Source of the DNA: a bacterium
Lineage (GTDB): Bacteria > JAJVIF01 > JAGGVT01
DNA length: 32,489 nt
Assembly: GCA_021157815.1 (NCBI GenBank)
Contig: JAGGVT010000093.1
Span: 1-32,489 of the forward strand
Direction: 5' to 3'
Position 1 is the stretch's first letter; each line of letters begins with the position of its first letter. The notes under the pieces were generated by a model. The model was not told where the DNA came from. It saw only the letters and a list, made by a program, of their open reading frames with translations, and did not search any database. This document shows, one piece after another, positions 1 to 8,213 of this stretch. A program made the position numbers and the translations under genes.

Positions 1-31
1 AACATTGAATTCACCAATTGGGTGATAAATT

Positions 32-106
32 GTCATTCTGAACTTGATTCAGAATCCATGTTTTTAGCGCTTATCAAGATGGATTCCGGGTCAAGCCCGG
101 AATGAC
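32..106. repeat. Dispersed REP-like repeat, copy 1
   Basis: The segment opens with gtcattctgaacttgattc and closes with tcaagcccggaatgac, so its ends are inverted (gtcattc / gaatgac). The same two halves, with a different ~20 bp middle, recur at 9373-9453. It is an intergenic palindromic repeat with no coding potential. Mobility is inferred from dispersion only. Confidence 0.75.
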
Positions 107-164
107 AACGAGTTCAATCGCGGATTTAGGGTTTTTATACATATTAGTAATATAAATATGGATT

Positions 165-173
165 TGGTATAAT
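165..173 (+). promoter_or_regulatory. Extended -10 promoter for the propeller lipoprotein gene
   Basis: TGG-TATAAT is a perfect -10 hexamer with the extended TGn motif. No good -35 lies 17 bp upstream. Transcription would begin near 180, leaving a ~35 nt leader with AAGGAG before the ATG at 215. A very similar string (TGGTATAATAT) occurs at 29495. Confidence 0.55.
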
Positions 174-214
174 ATTCTAACGTTCTTAAAAACAACATAA
201 GGAGCGTGTTTGAC

Positions 215-2218
215 ATGCGCTGTTCAACATTGATTTTATCTGTGTTTGTTTTTCTGCTGGGCTTTGCCGGATGTTCGAGTTCATCAAATAATCCTGCACA
301 GCCTGAAAGCCCGTTGCTGCCTCAGGCTGGTGTTTCGCATGATGGCGCCGCGCTTTTATATCAGGGCACTTTCGAGATAGACCTTGAAACTCAAACGATA
401 ACGCAGCATGAAAACAGGGAAGCATCCACTATTTATGACATAACCGGATTCCTGCCGGACAAGTGTCCGGGCGGATGTTTCAGGTTTTCAATCGTGGGCG
501 TTGTCGGTACTGTTTTGGAAATCGAACTGACTTTGGAAAACCCGATTACGATACAGGTCTATGATGCCAGAGTTCAATATCTTGATTTGTTCGGCAAGAC
601 GGTTTTAAATCCTGACAGCTATACTGATTTTCTCGGGACGCCAATAACTAAAATCTATCCGTTTACAGCGTATGCCAAAGATGTGCCTGACAGGGCATTT
701 CCAGTTGGGCCGGGCGGGATCGATACCGAAACCATGTTTCTCGATTTCCCTCCGGGAGCGCCATCCGCGGTTAACTATGCAATCACGGCACATCTTCCGG
801 GGAATACGCCTGAGCCGTACGAGGTGAGTGAAATGTCGCAGTCCGGCACACTTACACCAACAGGCGGAAGCGCGATTATCAGATGTAAAGTGGATGATCA
901 TCAGGACAATATTTCCGGCGTTTACATGAATGCGATACCTTTTGCCGGCGCGCCTGTCCAGCTTGTTTTCAATGATCCGATGTGGGAAGTTGAATTTTCC
1001 AACACAGCCGGCGCTCCTGTGGGAATTTATAATCAGCTGATAATGGCGTTAAGTCCAAACGGGCAGAATGTCAGCACATATAATTATGTTGAAATAACAG
1101 TAAGCGAGGATATTGTCCGGGGAATTTGGCCAACGACGCAGGGCGATATCGCGAACACCGGATGCATCGGATTAAACGGGCCCGCTGGTGAGCTCGGCTC
1201 GCCTGACTGGTCGAATGATGTTTGCAGGTGGAACGCGCTTCAGATTTTCCTCAATGAAGACATGGCTTTCGCCAGCAGTGTTGGAACCGGTTCGGAAAAT
1301 GGATACGCCTCAGGTGTGAGATTGAGCGATGGCCAAACCATTTGGACGAAAGCTTACAGTACATCGGCAAATACATATCTTGCCGTAAAGGGTTTAAGCG
1401 CGGATGGCTCTATTGTTTTCTGCTGCCAGAGCAGTAACGGCACGATGTATGGACTGGATGCGGCAACTGGGGATGAAATCTGGAGCACTCCGGGTTCAAT
1501 AATGTGCGATTCTTATCTCACGCTCGACCTTGAGGGCAATTTCATTGTGCCGTCATCGGATGGAATTCGCAGCATGAATCCGCAAACGGGCGCGATTAAC
1601 TGGACAGCGCCAATAGGAAATGCATACTACTGCACACCGGCGGTCGGCGCGGATGGAACCATTTACGCCTACAGTTATTTTACCAATTGCCCGCTTCACG
1701 CGTTTAATCCCGCGACTGGCGCTGACAACTGGACTGAATTTCCGAATATCGGTGAATGCCACAATGGAATCACTGTTCATCCGACATTGGGATATATAGT
1801 TATTCACACTCGGATTAGCGGTGGAACTCTGCTTTGCTTTGAGGATAACGGGGCAAGCAGTACTGAGGTTTGGAGACAGTCGTACGGATATCCGTGGTAC
1901 TGCTCAACTGCGGTTGGGGCAAACGGTGATATCTACCTTCTTGATTACAGCGGCACATTGCGCAGGATTAACCCAATCGATGGCGTAACAATCGATTCAA
2001 CATCAGGCTGGGGTGACGGCTACGGAGCTCGTCCGGCGATTGGTGAAGATGGCTTGATTTATATTGGCGACCGGAGGAATTTTAGAGTTTTCAATCCGGA
2101 TTGTACGCAGGTATCATCTCACTATGACGGCGCAGGTTATTTCAAGGGGCCTGCGATTGGTAATGACGGCTGGGTTTATGCGTTAAGCACAAGTGGTATT
2201 CACGCGTGGCATGATTAG
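215..2218 (+). CDS. Lipoprotein with PQQ-like beta-propeller
   Basis: The protein is 667 aa. The ORF track opens at GTG 206, but that lies 1 nt from the GGAG Shine-Dalgarno sequence. ATG 215, ten bases after GGAG, gives a normal signal peptide ending FAGC, a plausible lipobox with lipidated Cys20. Residues ~25-320 look like an exported beta-sandwich region that I cannot assign. From ~335 to the end there are about seven degenerate blades with the PQQ-repeat signature: GxIY/GxIV, then a short G-L-D-A-A-T-G-D-E-I-W type strand (GLDAATGDEIW, MNPQTGAINW, FNPATGADNW). Such propellers usually mediate protein-protein contacts, as in BamB, or are PQQ enzymes. No quinoprotein catalytic residues are evident, so a structural or surface role is more likely. 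The gene stands alone behind its own promoter, and the next genes are on the other strand. Confidence 0.85.
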   Translation: MRCSTLILSVFVFLLGFAGCSSSSNNPAQPESPLLPQAGVSHDGAALLYQGTFEIDLETQTITQHENREASTIYDITGFLPDKCPGGCFRFSIVGVVGTVLEIELTLENPITIQVYDARVQYLDLFGKTVLNPDSYTDFLGTPITKIYPFTAYAKDVPDRAFPVGPGGIDTETMFLDFPPGAPSAVNYAITAHLPGNTPEPYEVSEMSQSGTLTPTGGSAIIRCKVDDHQDNISGVYMNAIPFAGAPVQLVFNDPMWEVEFSNTAGAPVGIYNQLIMALSPNGQNVSTYNYVEITVSEDIVRGIWPTTQGDIANTGCIGLNGPAGELGSPDWSNDVCRWNALQIFLNEDMAFASSVGTGSENGYASGVRLSDGQTIWTKAYSTSANTYLAVKGLSADGSIVFCCQSSNGTMYGLDAATGDEIWSTPGSIMCDSYLTLDLEGNFIVPSSDGIRSMNPQTGAINWTAPIGNAYYCTPAVGADGTIYAYSYFTNCPLHAFNPATGADNWTEFPNIGECHNGITVHPTLGYIVIHTRISGGTLLCFEDNGASSTEVWRQSYGYPWYCSTAVGANGDIYLLDYSGTLRRINPIDGVTIDSTSGWGDGYGARPAIGEDGLIYIGDRRNFRVFNPDCTQVSSHYDGAGYFKGPAIGNDGWVYALSTSGIHAWHD

Positions 2219-2250
2219 TATGTGTTTCTGAAGAAACGCCGGCAAGATGG

Positions 2251-2454
2251 GGCTGTTGAAAAAGAGCTGTTTCAATCGGGGTCCGCAAAAAAGGGGACAG
2301 TCCACACCAGGCTTCAAATCTGGCGATTTCAATAAACATTGTTTTGTATCCCAATGTTTATCGCATTTATAGACGTTGTTGGGACAGTCCCCTTTTTTGC
2401 TAATCGGTTGAGATTAATGCGAATGCTATTACGACACATTGTTTTTCAACAGCC
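2251..2454. repeat. ~204 bp inverted-repeat element (MITE-like, chimeric ends)
   Basis: Ends are ggctgttgaaaaa and its exact complement tttttcaacagcc. Inside is a second inverted pair, aaaaaaggggacagtcc / gggacagtccccttttttgc. The interior (ggcttcaaa..., gatttcaata..., tgtttatcgcatttata) resembles the 18818 and 5659 elements, whereas the outer 13 bp match the separate ~130 bp family at 11441. It fills most of the gap between convergent genes and could double as a bidirectional terminator hairpin. Confidence 0.7.
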
Positions 2455-2471
2455 TCAAAATGCTTGTTGTA

Positions 2472-3170
2472 TCAATAATTGCGCATCCAGTATGGGTTAA
2501 GCATTCTGTGTATGGTGAATGTTTCGAGGCCATCCGGGACTTTCACTTTGCCAACAATGTCATCAGTTACCATGACTCCGATGAAATCAATTTTCTCGTT
2601 TTTTGAAATCTCATAGGCGATTTCTATTCCCTTTTCAATCATGGATGGCTCTGTCTCGTCGAGCATGTGTGTGTTGGATATCAGTCCCGTAACTTTCAAT
2701 CCGCTGACCGATTCAATTCTCCTGAGTTCCCGAGTGCATTGTTTTGTATTGGCGTTGAAGGGCCTTGAGGCGTTAAGGATATAAAAGAGATTGTGTTTTC
2801 GACCATGAAGATTTTTGCTTATACTCGCCAGGATTCTGGCGCCGATTGCGTCCCCGCCGACATCGACAACCATCCAGTTGCCCGGATCGCTGATTATTCC
2901 ATACATCGCGGAGGAAATTGAGGGCATGTCGCTGTATGGCACGGATGAGATTACAATGTTAATACCTTCCTTTTTCAGCGCTTCGGATGCCTCCTGGCTT
3001 CTGAAAAGCGGTTTGATTGTGTCGAGGTCAACCAGCGTTACAGGCATTTTTCCGCTTGAGTTGAGGCGTCGCGCCCATGTGATTGCGAATTCGCTTTTAC
3101 CTGAACCGTGCCCTCCGATGAGGATTGTCAGGCCTGTTTTAAAAGATTTTATATATGCTTTTGGTGGCAT
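2472..3170 (-). CDS. P-loop NTPase, SIMIBI (CobQ/MinD-like) class
   Basis: The protein is 232 aa and soluble, with no signal peptide. Walker A is GGHGSGKS (residues 19-26), followed by the DLD pair at 48-50 and a Walker B-like DVGGD at 103-107. This order fits the MinD/CobQ/dethiobiotin-synthetase type of P-loop fold. It lacks the deviant KGGxxKT signature of MinD/ParA, so partitioning is unlikely. The segment around residue 132 (LNASRPF) looks like the base-recognition region of the class. The start ATG has AGGGGTG 8-10 bases upstream. It lies 29 bp downstream of the YchF-like gene on the same strand, so the two are probably co-transcribed. The specific substrate is not recognised. Confidence 0.75.
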   Translation of the reverse strand: MPPKAYIKSFKTGLTILIGGHGSGKSEFAITWARRLNSSGKMPVTLVDLDTIKPLFRSQEASEALKKEGINIVISSVPYSDMPSISSAMYGIISDPGNWMVVDVGGDAIGARILASISKNLHGRKHNLFYILNASRPFNANTKQCTRELRRIESVSGLKVTGLISNTHMLDETEPSMIEKGIEIAYEISKNEKIDFIGVMVTDDIVGKVKVPDGLETFTIHRMLNPYWMRNY

Positions 3171-3199
3171 GCGAATAGCACCCCTACGATTTAGTTTGC

Positions 3200-4279
3200 T
3201 TAATTGTGCCGGAAGAAAATGATGTCGCCATCCTGGACGATATATTCTCTTTTTTCACTGCGATAAACCCCCGCATCCTTGCACGCTTTTTCGCTGCCGT
3301 ATTTGACCAGATCATCGTACTTTATAACCTCGGCGCGGATGAATCTGGTTTGGAAATCCGTGTGAATTGCTCCTGCGGCGTCATAGGCGGTAGCGCCTTT
3401 TTTAGTTGTCCACGACCGGGCTTCGGTGTCGCCGCCTGTGAAAAAGTGGATTATTCCCACGGTTTTGTAAACCGCCTTGATTAATTTAACGACTGCTGTT
3501 TCCTCCAAGCCCATCTCCTTTATGAAAATTTCCTGATCCTCCTTGTCAAGTTCTTTCAATTCAGCCTGCAGTTTACCTCGCAATACAAGCACGCCAATTC
3601 CTTTTTCTGAACAGCGTTTTTTTATAGTTTCCAAATCGCCGGGGAAGTTGCCGTCATCATCGGCGTTGATAAGAACGATGCAGTTTTTCTGCGTAAGGAA
3701 TCCGAAACCGCGAATGGTTTTTTTTTCCTCATCGGTGAAGCTTTCCAATCTGAGTGGGCGTTCCTCGTTGAGTATATTGTTGATACGCAAAATTAGATCG
3801 TACTCAATTTGAAGTTCCTTCCTGCCCTTTTTTTTCAAATCGTGTTCGATGCGGGTAAGGCGTTTTTCCGCTGAGCTCATGTCGGTGATAATTATATCGC
3901 TTTCGATGCTTTCGACATCTCGCAGCGGGTCGATTTTATCGAATCTGTAGTAGATGCTTTCATCGATGAATCCGCGAACGACGTAAACCAGAGCGTCAGC
4001 CATTTTTAGCTGCGCAATCATCTGATCGTCAAGACCCTTTTGCTGCGATGAATCATCCTGCTGATATTCGAAATCGTTGAACTGCATTTCACTAAGAGTC
4101 TTTTTCGCAGAGTTAAATAATTCAGCAACTTTGTCCAAGCGGTGGTCCTCGATTTTGGATGATCCCAGCCGTACTTTCAAACGCCCTTTATCGATTGATG
4201 ATTCGGTGAATGAATCACAGAGCGTGTTGAAAATTGTCGATCTGCCTGAATTTGGATATCCTGTTAATGCCACTTTCAT
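3200..4279 (-). CDS. YchF-like protein with TGS domain, degenerate nucleotide site
   Basis: The protein is 359 aa, about the length of YchF/OLA1. ATG 4279 (MKVALTGY) is chosen over the TTG at 4300 because GGGAG lies 10 bases before it. The YchF scaffold is clear: the VVRGF strand at 100-104, the DPLRDVE segment at 118-124, and a C-terminal TGS domain with HTDFQTRFIRAEVI and a final QDGDIIFFRHN typical of the family. YchF proteins are ribosome-associated ATPases linked to stress responses. Oddities are in the nucleotide site. The P-loop reads GYPNSGRST, with Arg13 replacing the invariant Lys. The DIAGLVKGA switch II region is replaced by a non-matching NDFEYQQDD stretch. It is therefore a divergent paralogue, possibly without hydrolysis. 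It leads a two-gene operon with the P-loop NTPase. Confidence 0.85.
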   Translation of the reverse strand: MKVALTGYPNSGRSTIFNTLCDSFTESSIDKGRLKVRLGSSKIEDHRLDKVAELFNSAKKTLSEMQFNDFEYQQDDSSQQKGLDDQMIAQLKMADALVYVVRGFIDESIYYRFDKIDPLRDVESIESDIIITDMSSAEKRLTRIEHDLKKKGRKELQIEYDLILRINNILNEERPLRLESFTDEEKKTIRGFGFLTQKNCIVLINADDDGNFPGDLETIKKRCSEKGIGVLVLRGKLQAELKELDKEDQEIFIKEMGLEETAVVKLIKAVYKTVGIIHFFTGGDTEARSWTTKKGATAYDAAGAIHTDFQTRFIRAEVIKYDDLVKYGSEKACKDAGVYRSEKREYIVQDGDIIFFRHN

Positions 4280-4303
4280 TTTGATAATTCTCCCGAGCAA
4301 ATA

Positions 4304-4309
4304 ATTATA
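4304..4309 (-). promoter_or_regulatory. -10 hexamer of the YchF-like operon
   Basis: The minus strand reads TATAAT 25-30 bases before the ATG at 4279, giving a short leader that contains GGGAG. No convincing -35 is visible at 16-18 bp spacing. Confidence 0.4.
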
Positions 4310-4376
4310 TCCGAAGCATTCAAATTATAACCATTTTAAGCGGAAATTATCACTCGATAAGGCAGTTATTAATTTT

Positions 4377-4675
4377 AAAGGGGACAGAGACCAATGGCGC
4401 ATTTATAAGTGTATGGCTTATTTCATTTAGATTTAACATCTGTCATAACAGTATTGTTTATTTTAGTGGTCACAACAAGCGCAGTGACGATCGTCATTCC
4501 GACCATTCGCTTCGCGAATGTCGGAATGACACGCTCTCAAGTATTTTTCAAAAAGTGATGAATTTTATTTGGAAGACGCTAACGAAATAACTGTCAAACT
4601 AATTTCATAATAACTAATTCGTATAAATGCAAAATATAGCCTCCTAAAAAAGCGCCATTGGTCTCTGTCCCCTTT
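4377..4675. mobile_element. 299 bp MITE-like element with perfect 24 bp inverted ends
   Basis: Left end aaaggggacagagaccaatg... (4377-4400) is the exact reverse complement of 4652-4675 over 24 bases. Inside, 4494-4531 holds a further hairpin of REP type (gtcattccga...tcggaatgac). There is no ORF of its own; the 149 aa ORF starting at 4658 is antisense to NAD kinase. The element separates the YchF operon promoter from the NAD kinase stop, 12 bp away. The ggggacag ends resemble REP sequences tied to Y1/RAYT transposases, but no such gene is in the window. Confidence 0.75.
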
Positions 4676-4687
4676 ATTCTCACCCCA

Positions 4688-5578
4688 CTACCTAAACCCT
4701 CTCCCCCAGCTCAGCTTCTCCCGCAGGATGTCGCCGAAGCGTTTTTCGCCCAGTCTTATCAGCTTAGCCGTTGTGGCGCTTTTACGTATATTGAACGCAA
4801 TTGGGTAGTTATAACTGCACGACAACTGACCGTCCAGCATGACCGAGATTTCCGATTTGTTTGCTACCGGGCAGCGAACTTCAATAACCTTGTCGGCGGG
4901 TACAATCAGGGGCCGACTGCTCAATGTGTGGGGGCTGATTGGGGTTATTATGAGCGCCTCAAGGTCGGGCCAGAGAATCGAGCCTCCGCTGGACAGCGAA
5001 TACGCCGTGCTTCCGGTCGGCGTCGATACAATCAGGCCATCCGCCTCATACGAGACAACCGGATGCCTGTCGATGAAAACCTCGATTACAACCATCCGGT
5101 GAAGTGAAATTCTGTGGAACACAATATCGTTGAACGCGACATAAGTAGCCTTGCTGTCGTTATATCCAAGTTCAGTTTCAATCATCAGGCGTTCCTCAAT
5201 TTGGAAATCGCCTTTGAGCACCTGATCCAATCCTTTCAACGCGTTTGCCAGCGGCACCTCGGTAAGGAATCCAAGCCCGCCCAGATAAACCCCGAAAACC
5301 GGAATGGCCCTGCGCGATGCCAGCCGGCTTGTTGACAGGAAAGTGCCATCCCCGCCAAGCGAGATAATCAAATCAATCCGGTTAAGTATCGAAATCTCAT
5401 CAGAATTGTGGGGATGAATCACACATGGTTCAGGGTCGGCGTGAAGGATTTCGACCTCGATATGCCTGCTTCTGAGGTACGGCAAAATAACGCCGCTCGC
5501 ATCGATAGCTCGTGTGTTGTTGGGCTGGTATCTCAGAGCTATTCGCTCAATTTTTTTGTCGCCTGATTTCTCTGGCAT
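4688..5578 (-). CDS. nadK: NAD kinase
   Basis: The protein is 296 aa and cytosolic. It phosphorylates NAD to NADP using ATP or polyphosphate. The family signature is complete: GGDGT near residue 74, AFNDIVFHR (the N-E/D motif) and DGLIVSTPTGSTAYSLSSGG, the conserved NAD-binding and dimer segment. The usual GxNxGxLGFLT motif reads GVYLGGLGFLT, so the Asn is a Tyr, a substitution worth noting. The start has AGGAAAGG seven bases upstream. The gene is monocistronic between two repeat elements. Confidence 0.95.
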   Translation of the reverse strand: MPEKSGDKKIERIALRYQPNNTRAIDASGVILPYLRSRHIEVEILHADPEPCVIHPHNSDEISILNRIDLIISLGGDGTFLSTSRLASRRAIPVFGVYLGGLGFLTEVPLANALKGLDQVLKGDFQIEERLMIETELGYNDSKATYVAFNDIVFHRISLHRMVVIEVFIDRHPVVSYEADGLIVSTPTGSTAYSLSSGGSILWPDLEALIITPISPHTLSSRPLIVPADKVIEVRCPVANKSEISVMLDGQLSCSYNYPIAFNIRKSATTAKLIRLGEKRFGDILREKLSWGRGFR

Positions 5579-5612
5579 TCCTCAGCCTTTCCTGTAAGCT
5601 TGGTTTCATCAT

Positions 5613-5640
5613 TCTATAACATTTTGCCGCTCCGGGCAAA
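5613..5640 (-). promoter_or_regulatory. Candidate promoter of nadK
   Basis: On the minus strand TTTGCC is followed after 16 bp by TATAGA preceded by TGT (extended -10). It lies ~35 bp before the nadK start codon. Confidence 0.4.
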
Positions 5641-5658
5641 GCCGGGACATTAATTTAA

Positions 5659-5838
5659 GGCGCTTCAATAAATAGAACGGGTTAATTGCACACCGTAAAA
5701 AAGGGGATACTTCGACAGGCTCAGCATTTACATCAGTCCACAATAGGCTTCAAACTTGACAATTTTAATGAAACTTATTCATAACCCCACTGTTTATCGT
5801 ATTTATAAACCGGTTGGAACTGCCCCCTTTTTTACTCA
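5659..5838. repeat. Truncated copy of the ~200 bp MITE-like family
   Basis: The left end ggcgcttcaataaat and the inner aaaaaagggga...cccccttttttactcaatc match the 18818 element. The right terminal repeat (cccacacgatttattgaag...) is missing; sequence after ~5838 is unique. A short tract, cttcgacaggctcag, is inserted inside and recurs inverted near 19276. The copy occupies most of the 339 bp gap between nadK and GH9-a. Confidence 0.65.
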
Positions 5839-5847
5839 ATCTAAAGT

Positions 5848-5876
5848 TTGCATAATGCTAACAAAATCTTCATAAT
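5848..5876 (+). promoter_or_regulatory. Sigma-70-type promoter for the GH9-a / GHL10-a operon
   Basis: TTGCAT is separated by 17 bp from CATAAT, predicting a start near 5883 and a ~35 nt leader. The -35 lies just beyond the truncated end of the 5659 repeat. The same TTGCAT-17 arrangement precedes the XRE/S24 regulator at 29667. Confidence 0.5.
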
Positions 5877-5917
5877 ATTACCCATTCAAACTTAATGAAA
5901 CACATGGAGAATTAAAA

Positions 5918-8200
5918 ATGAGAACTCTGAGAATGATACTGATTGGTATTTTGGTTTTACTGATGCTGACAGGAGCGACAGTCGCAACACAGGAACGTCC
6001 GGGCGATATCCTCGATGATGAATGGACATTGCGCGATGACATCCCGGTAACGCTCGACATCGACGGGATAGAATGGAGCGCGGCGCTCTATCAAAACAAT
6101 GAAATGCTGAGAATTGTTTTCTATCTTGAGGATGAATCCGCTAAACCTGTGAAAACAACTCTTGAATTTGATCCTGTTTATTTCCTCATGAGAGGTATGC
6201 CGGTTGTAATTGACACATTTGCGGTTGAGAAAAAAGAGATAGATTACAAGTTCATTAACGATAAAATGATTTACGAGGTTGAAGTAACCAACTATCCGAA
6301 AATCCTTGAGATGAAAGCGACATCGCGAAAGCTCGGGAATAGAGGCGAACTCACAACCGAGGACAGAATCAAACAGGCGAGGACGCTGAGGCGAATCCGT
6401 CCGCAAATCGACAGCTGGTCTAAACTCGCAAGCGGACAGATTATCGCCCAGAAAACACTCAAGCCGATTATCTGCCACGCCGGTTATGATATCAACGGCA
6501 CAAAATCAGCGGTAATCTGGGCAAACTCAAAAAAACTATCAGGCACATTCGAACTGCTGGATGCCACCCGTAACAGGCAGCACCCCGCACCGCAGCCGGT
6601 TGTCTATACCGGACAACTTAAATGTACCGGATTCCATATCTGGGGCGGAAATAATTATGTGGCCGATTTCTCCGATTTCAAAACGCCCGGCTTATACTAT
6701 CTCAGGCTGCGAGTGAACGAAACCAAAGAGGTTGTCGATTCAGAGGTTTTCCCCATCAAGAAAAATCTGTATCGCGAACTTTCAAAGAAAGCGGCGGGTT
6801 GGTATTACTACCAGCGATGCGGCATGGAGATTCCGGGATTTCACAAAGCCTGCCACACTCAGGATACGGTTATCAAACTCGACGGCACGAAAGTCGATGT
6901 TTCCGGCGGATGGCATGATGCCGGCGATTACGGCAAATGGATTGGTCCCACCACAATCAGCATTATCGCTCTGGCAAATCTACAGGATGAACTCGGCGAT
7001 GAGTTTATCGGCAACCGAACCGCCAAACCTGATGTCCTCGACGAAGCCGCATGGGGAGCGGAATATCTGTGCAAAGGATATTGGGACGGCAAGTTTCATG
7101 CCGGATTTACCGCGGATTTCGAGGATGTCTGCACCTGGCTTGGCGCTCCTGAAAAAGAGCCGCCTCGCATTGTCACGGTAGCGGAAATGATTGAGAACAA
7201 TTATTATGGCTGTTCGCGCGGACCTGGAATCAGCCACATGGGCGCGTCCCTTGCAAAAACAGGAAGGCTAATAAGGCCCTACGGCGACAAAGAACTCAGC
7301 GACCGGTGCATCTCAGTTGCAAAAGAGGTCTATGAACTTGATAAAGCTGTGGATTTGTCAAAACCGGAATACGAGAAAAAGCAAAACTCATACCTCTGGA
7401 TTCAAGCCGGACTGCTAACATCAGCAATTGATCTCTATAAAGTAACCAACGATGAAAAGTATCAAAAAGACGCAATTCTATTTGCTGAAAATCTTCTCGC
7501 GCTTCAAGACAAGGATGGCAGTTTCTTTTTCGATGAAGCAAGAACATCGGATAAATATGTCGAATGTCGATTCCACATGCTCGCGCTGTATGATTTCTAC
7601 AAACAGAATCCTGGCAGCAGCCTGAATGTAAAGATTAAAGACGCTTTCAAACAGTGGGCTGATCTCACAATGAAATTCGCAAACCTGAATAATTTCGGAT
7701 TAATTGGCGGCGTGAATAAAGACGGCAAACTGGTTAACATTAAATATCCGCAGGGCAACCGACGTATCGGCGCATTCGCATGGGGGCTGGCAACAGCGGC
7801 AATCCTGTGCGATGAACCCAAATATCTCGAAGCGGCTGAAAATCAGATTCAATGGATTACCGGATTCAACCCGACTGACATCTCCATGATGGCTGGTGTC
7901 GGATTCGGTCCCGGATGCTACCATCACCGCTACTGTTTCATGGATGGCTGCAGTGATGGCATCGTACCCGGTGGAATACTAAACGGAATCACTGAGGGAA
8001 CTGGCAAGGCTAAATATCTGGGCGATACGGATACGAAAAACATTGTAATTGCCGAAGTTCCTGTCGATTACCCGATCATTGACACCGATGTCCGCGGATG
8101 GACCTATGTCTATTCCAGCAACGAATACTGGTCGCGAAACAGCGCATGGTTCGTTCTTGCCACAACACAAATTGAAAAAGCAATGCGGAAATTGCATTAA
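5918..8200 (+). CDS. Exported glycoside hydrolase family 9 (GH9-a)
   Basis: The protein is 760 aa with a signal peptide (residues 1-~24). Residues ~30-178 form a region I cannot assign, shared only with the paralogue at 11679. Residues ~181-275 are a CelD_N-type Ig-like domain (IICHAGYDINGTKSAVIW ... VADFSDFKTPGLYYLRL). The catalytic (alpha/alpha)6 barrel runs ~285-755. It has the GH9 base motif GGWHDAGDYGKW, with D334 and D337 as candidate base/nucleophile. The late motif GFNP...HHR includes the conserved His-Arg, and SNEY has Glu736 as the expected proton donor. GH9 enzymes are inverting beta-glucanases (mostly endoglucanases, also exo-acting glucosaminidases), so the substrate cannot be fixed from family alone. 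GGAG lies 8 bases before the ATG. GHL10-a follows after 13 bp in the same operon. Confidence 0.92.
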   Translation: MRTLRMILIGILVLLMLTGATVATQERPGDILDDEWTLRDDIPVTLDIDGIEWSAALYQNNEMLRIVFYLEDESAKPVKTTLEFDPVYFLMRGMPVVIDTFAVEKKEIDYKFINDKMIYEVEVTNYPKILEMKATSRKLGNRGELTTEDRIKQARTLRRIRPQIDSWSKLASGQIIAQKTLKPIICHAGYDINGTKSAVIWANSKKLSGTFELLDATRNRQHPAPQPVVYTGQLKCTGFHIWGGNNYVADFSDFKTPGLYYLRLRVNETKEVVDSEVFPIKKNLYRELSKKAAGWYYYQRCGMEIPGFHKACHTQDTVIKLDGTKVDVSGGWHDAGDYGKWIGPTTISIIALANLQDELGDEFIGNRTAKPDVLDEAAWGAEYLCKGYWDGKFHAGFTADFEDVCTWLGAPEKEPPRIVTVAEMIENNYYGCSRGPGISHMGASLAKTGRLIRPYGDKELSDRCISVAKEVYELDKAVDLSKPEYEKKQNSYLWIQAGLLTSAIDLYKVTNDEKYQKDAILFAENLLALQDKDGSFFFDEARTSDKYVECRFHMLALYDFYKQNPGSSLNVKIKDAFKQWADLTMKFANLNNFGLIGGVNKDGKLVNIKYPQGNRRIGAFAWGLATAAILCDEPKYLEAAENQIQWITGFNPTDISMMAGVGFGPGCYHHRYCFMDGCSDGIVPGGILNGITEGTGKAKYLGDTDTKNIVIAEVPVDYPIIDTDVRGWTYVYSSNEYWSRNSAWFVLATTQIEKAMRKLH

Positions 8201-8213
8201 GGAGAATAAAACC

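Noticed and set aside
4658-5107. 149 aa plus-strand ORF
   Set aside because: It is antisense to nadK, whose motifs are unmistakable, and has no ribosome site.
8049-8213. Upstream extension of GHL10-a overlapping GH9-a
   Set aside because: It overlaps the end of GH9-a by ~150 bases. ATG 8214 has GGAG and a signal peptide.
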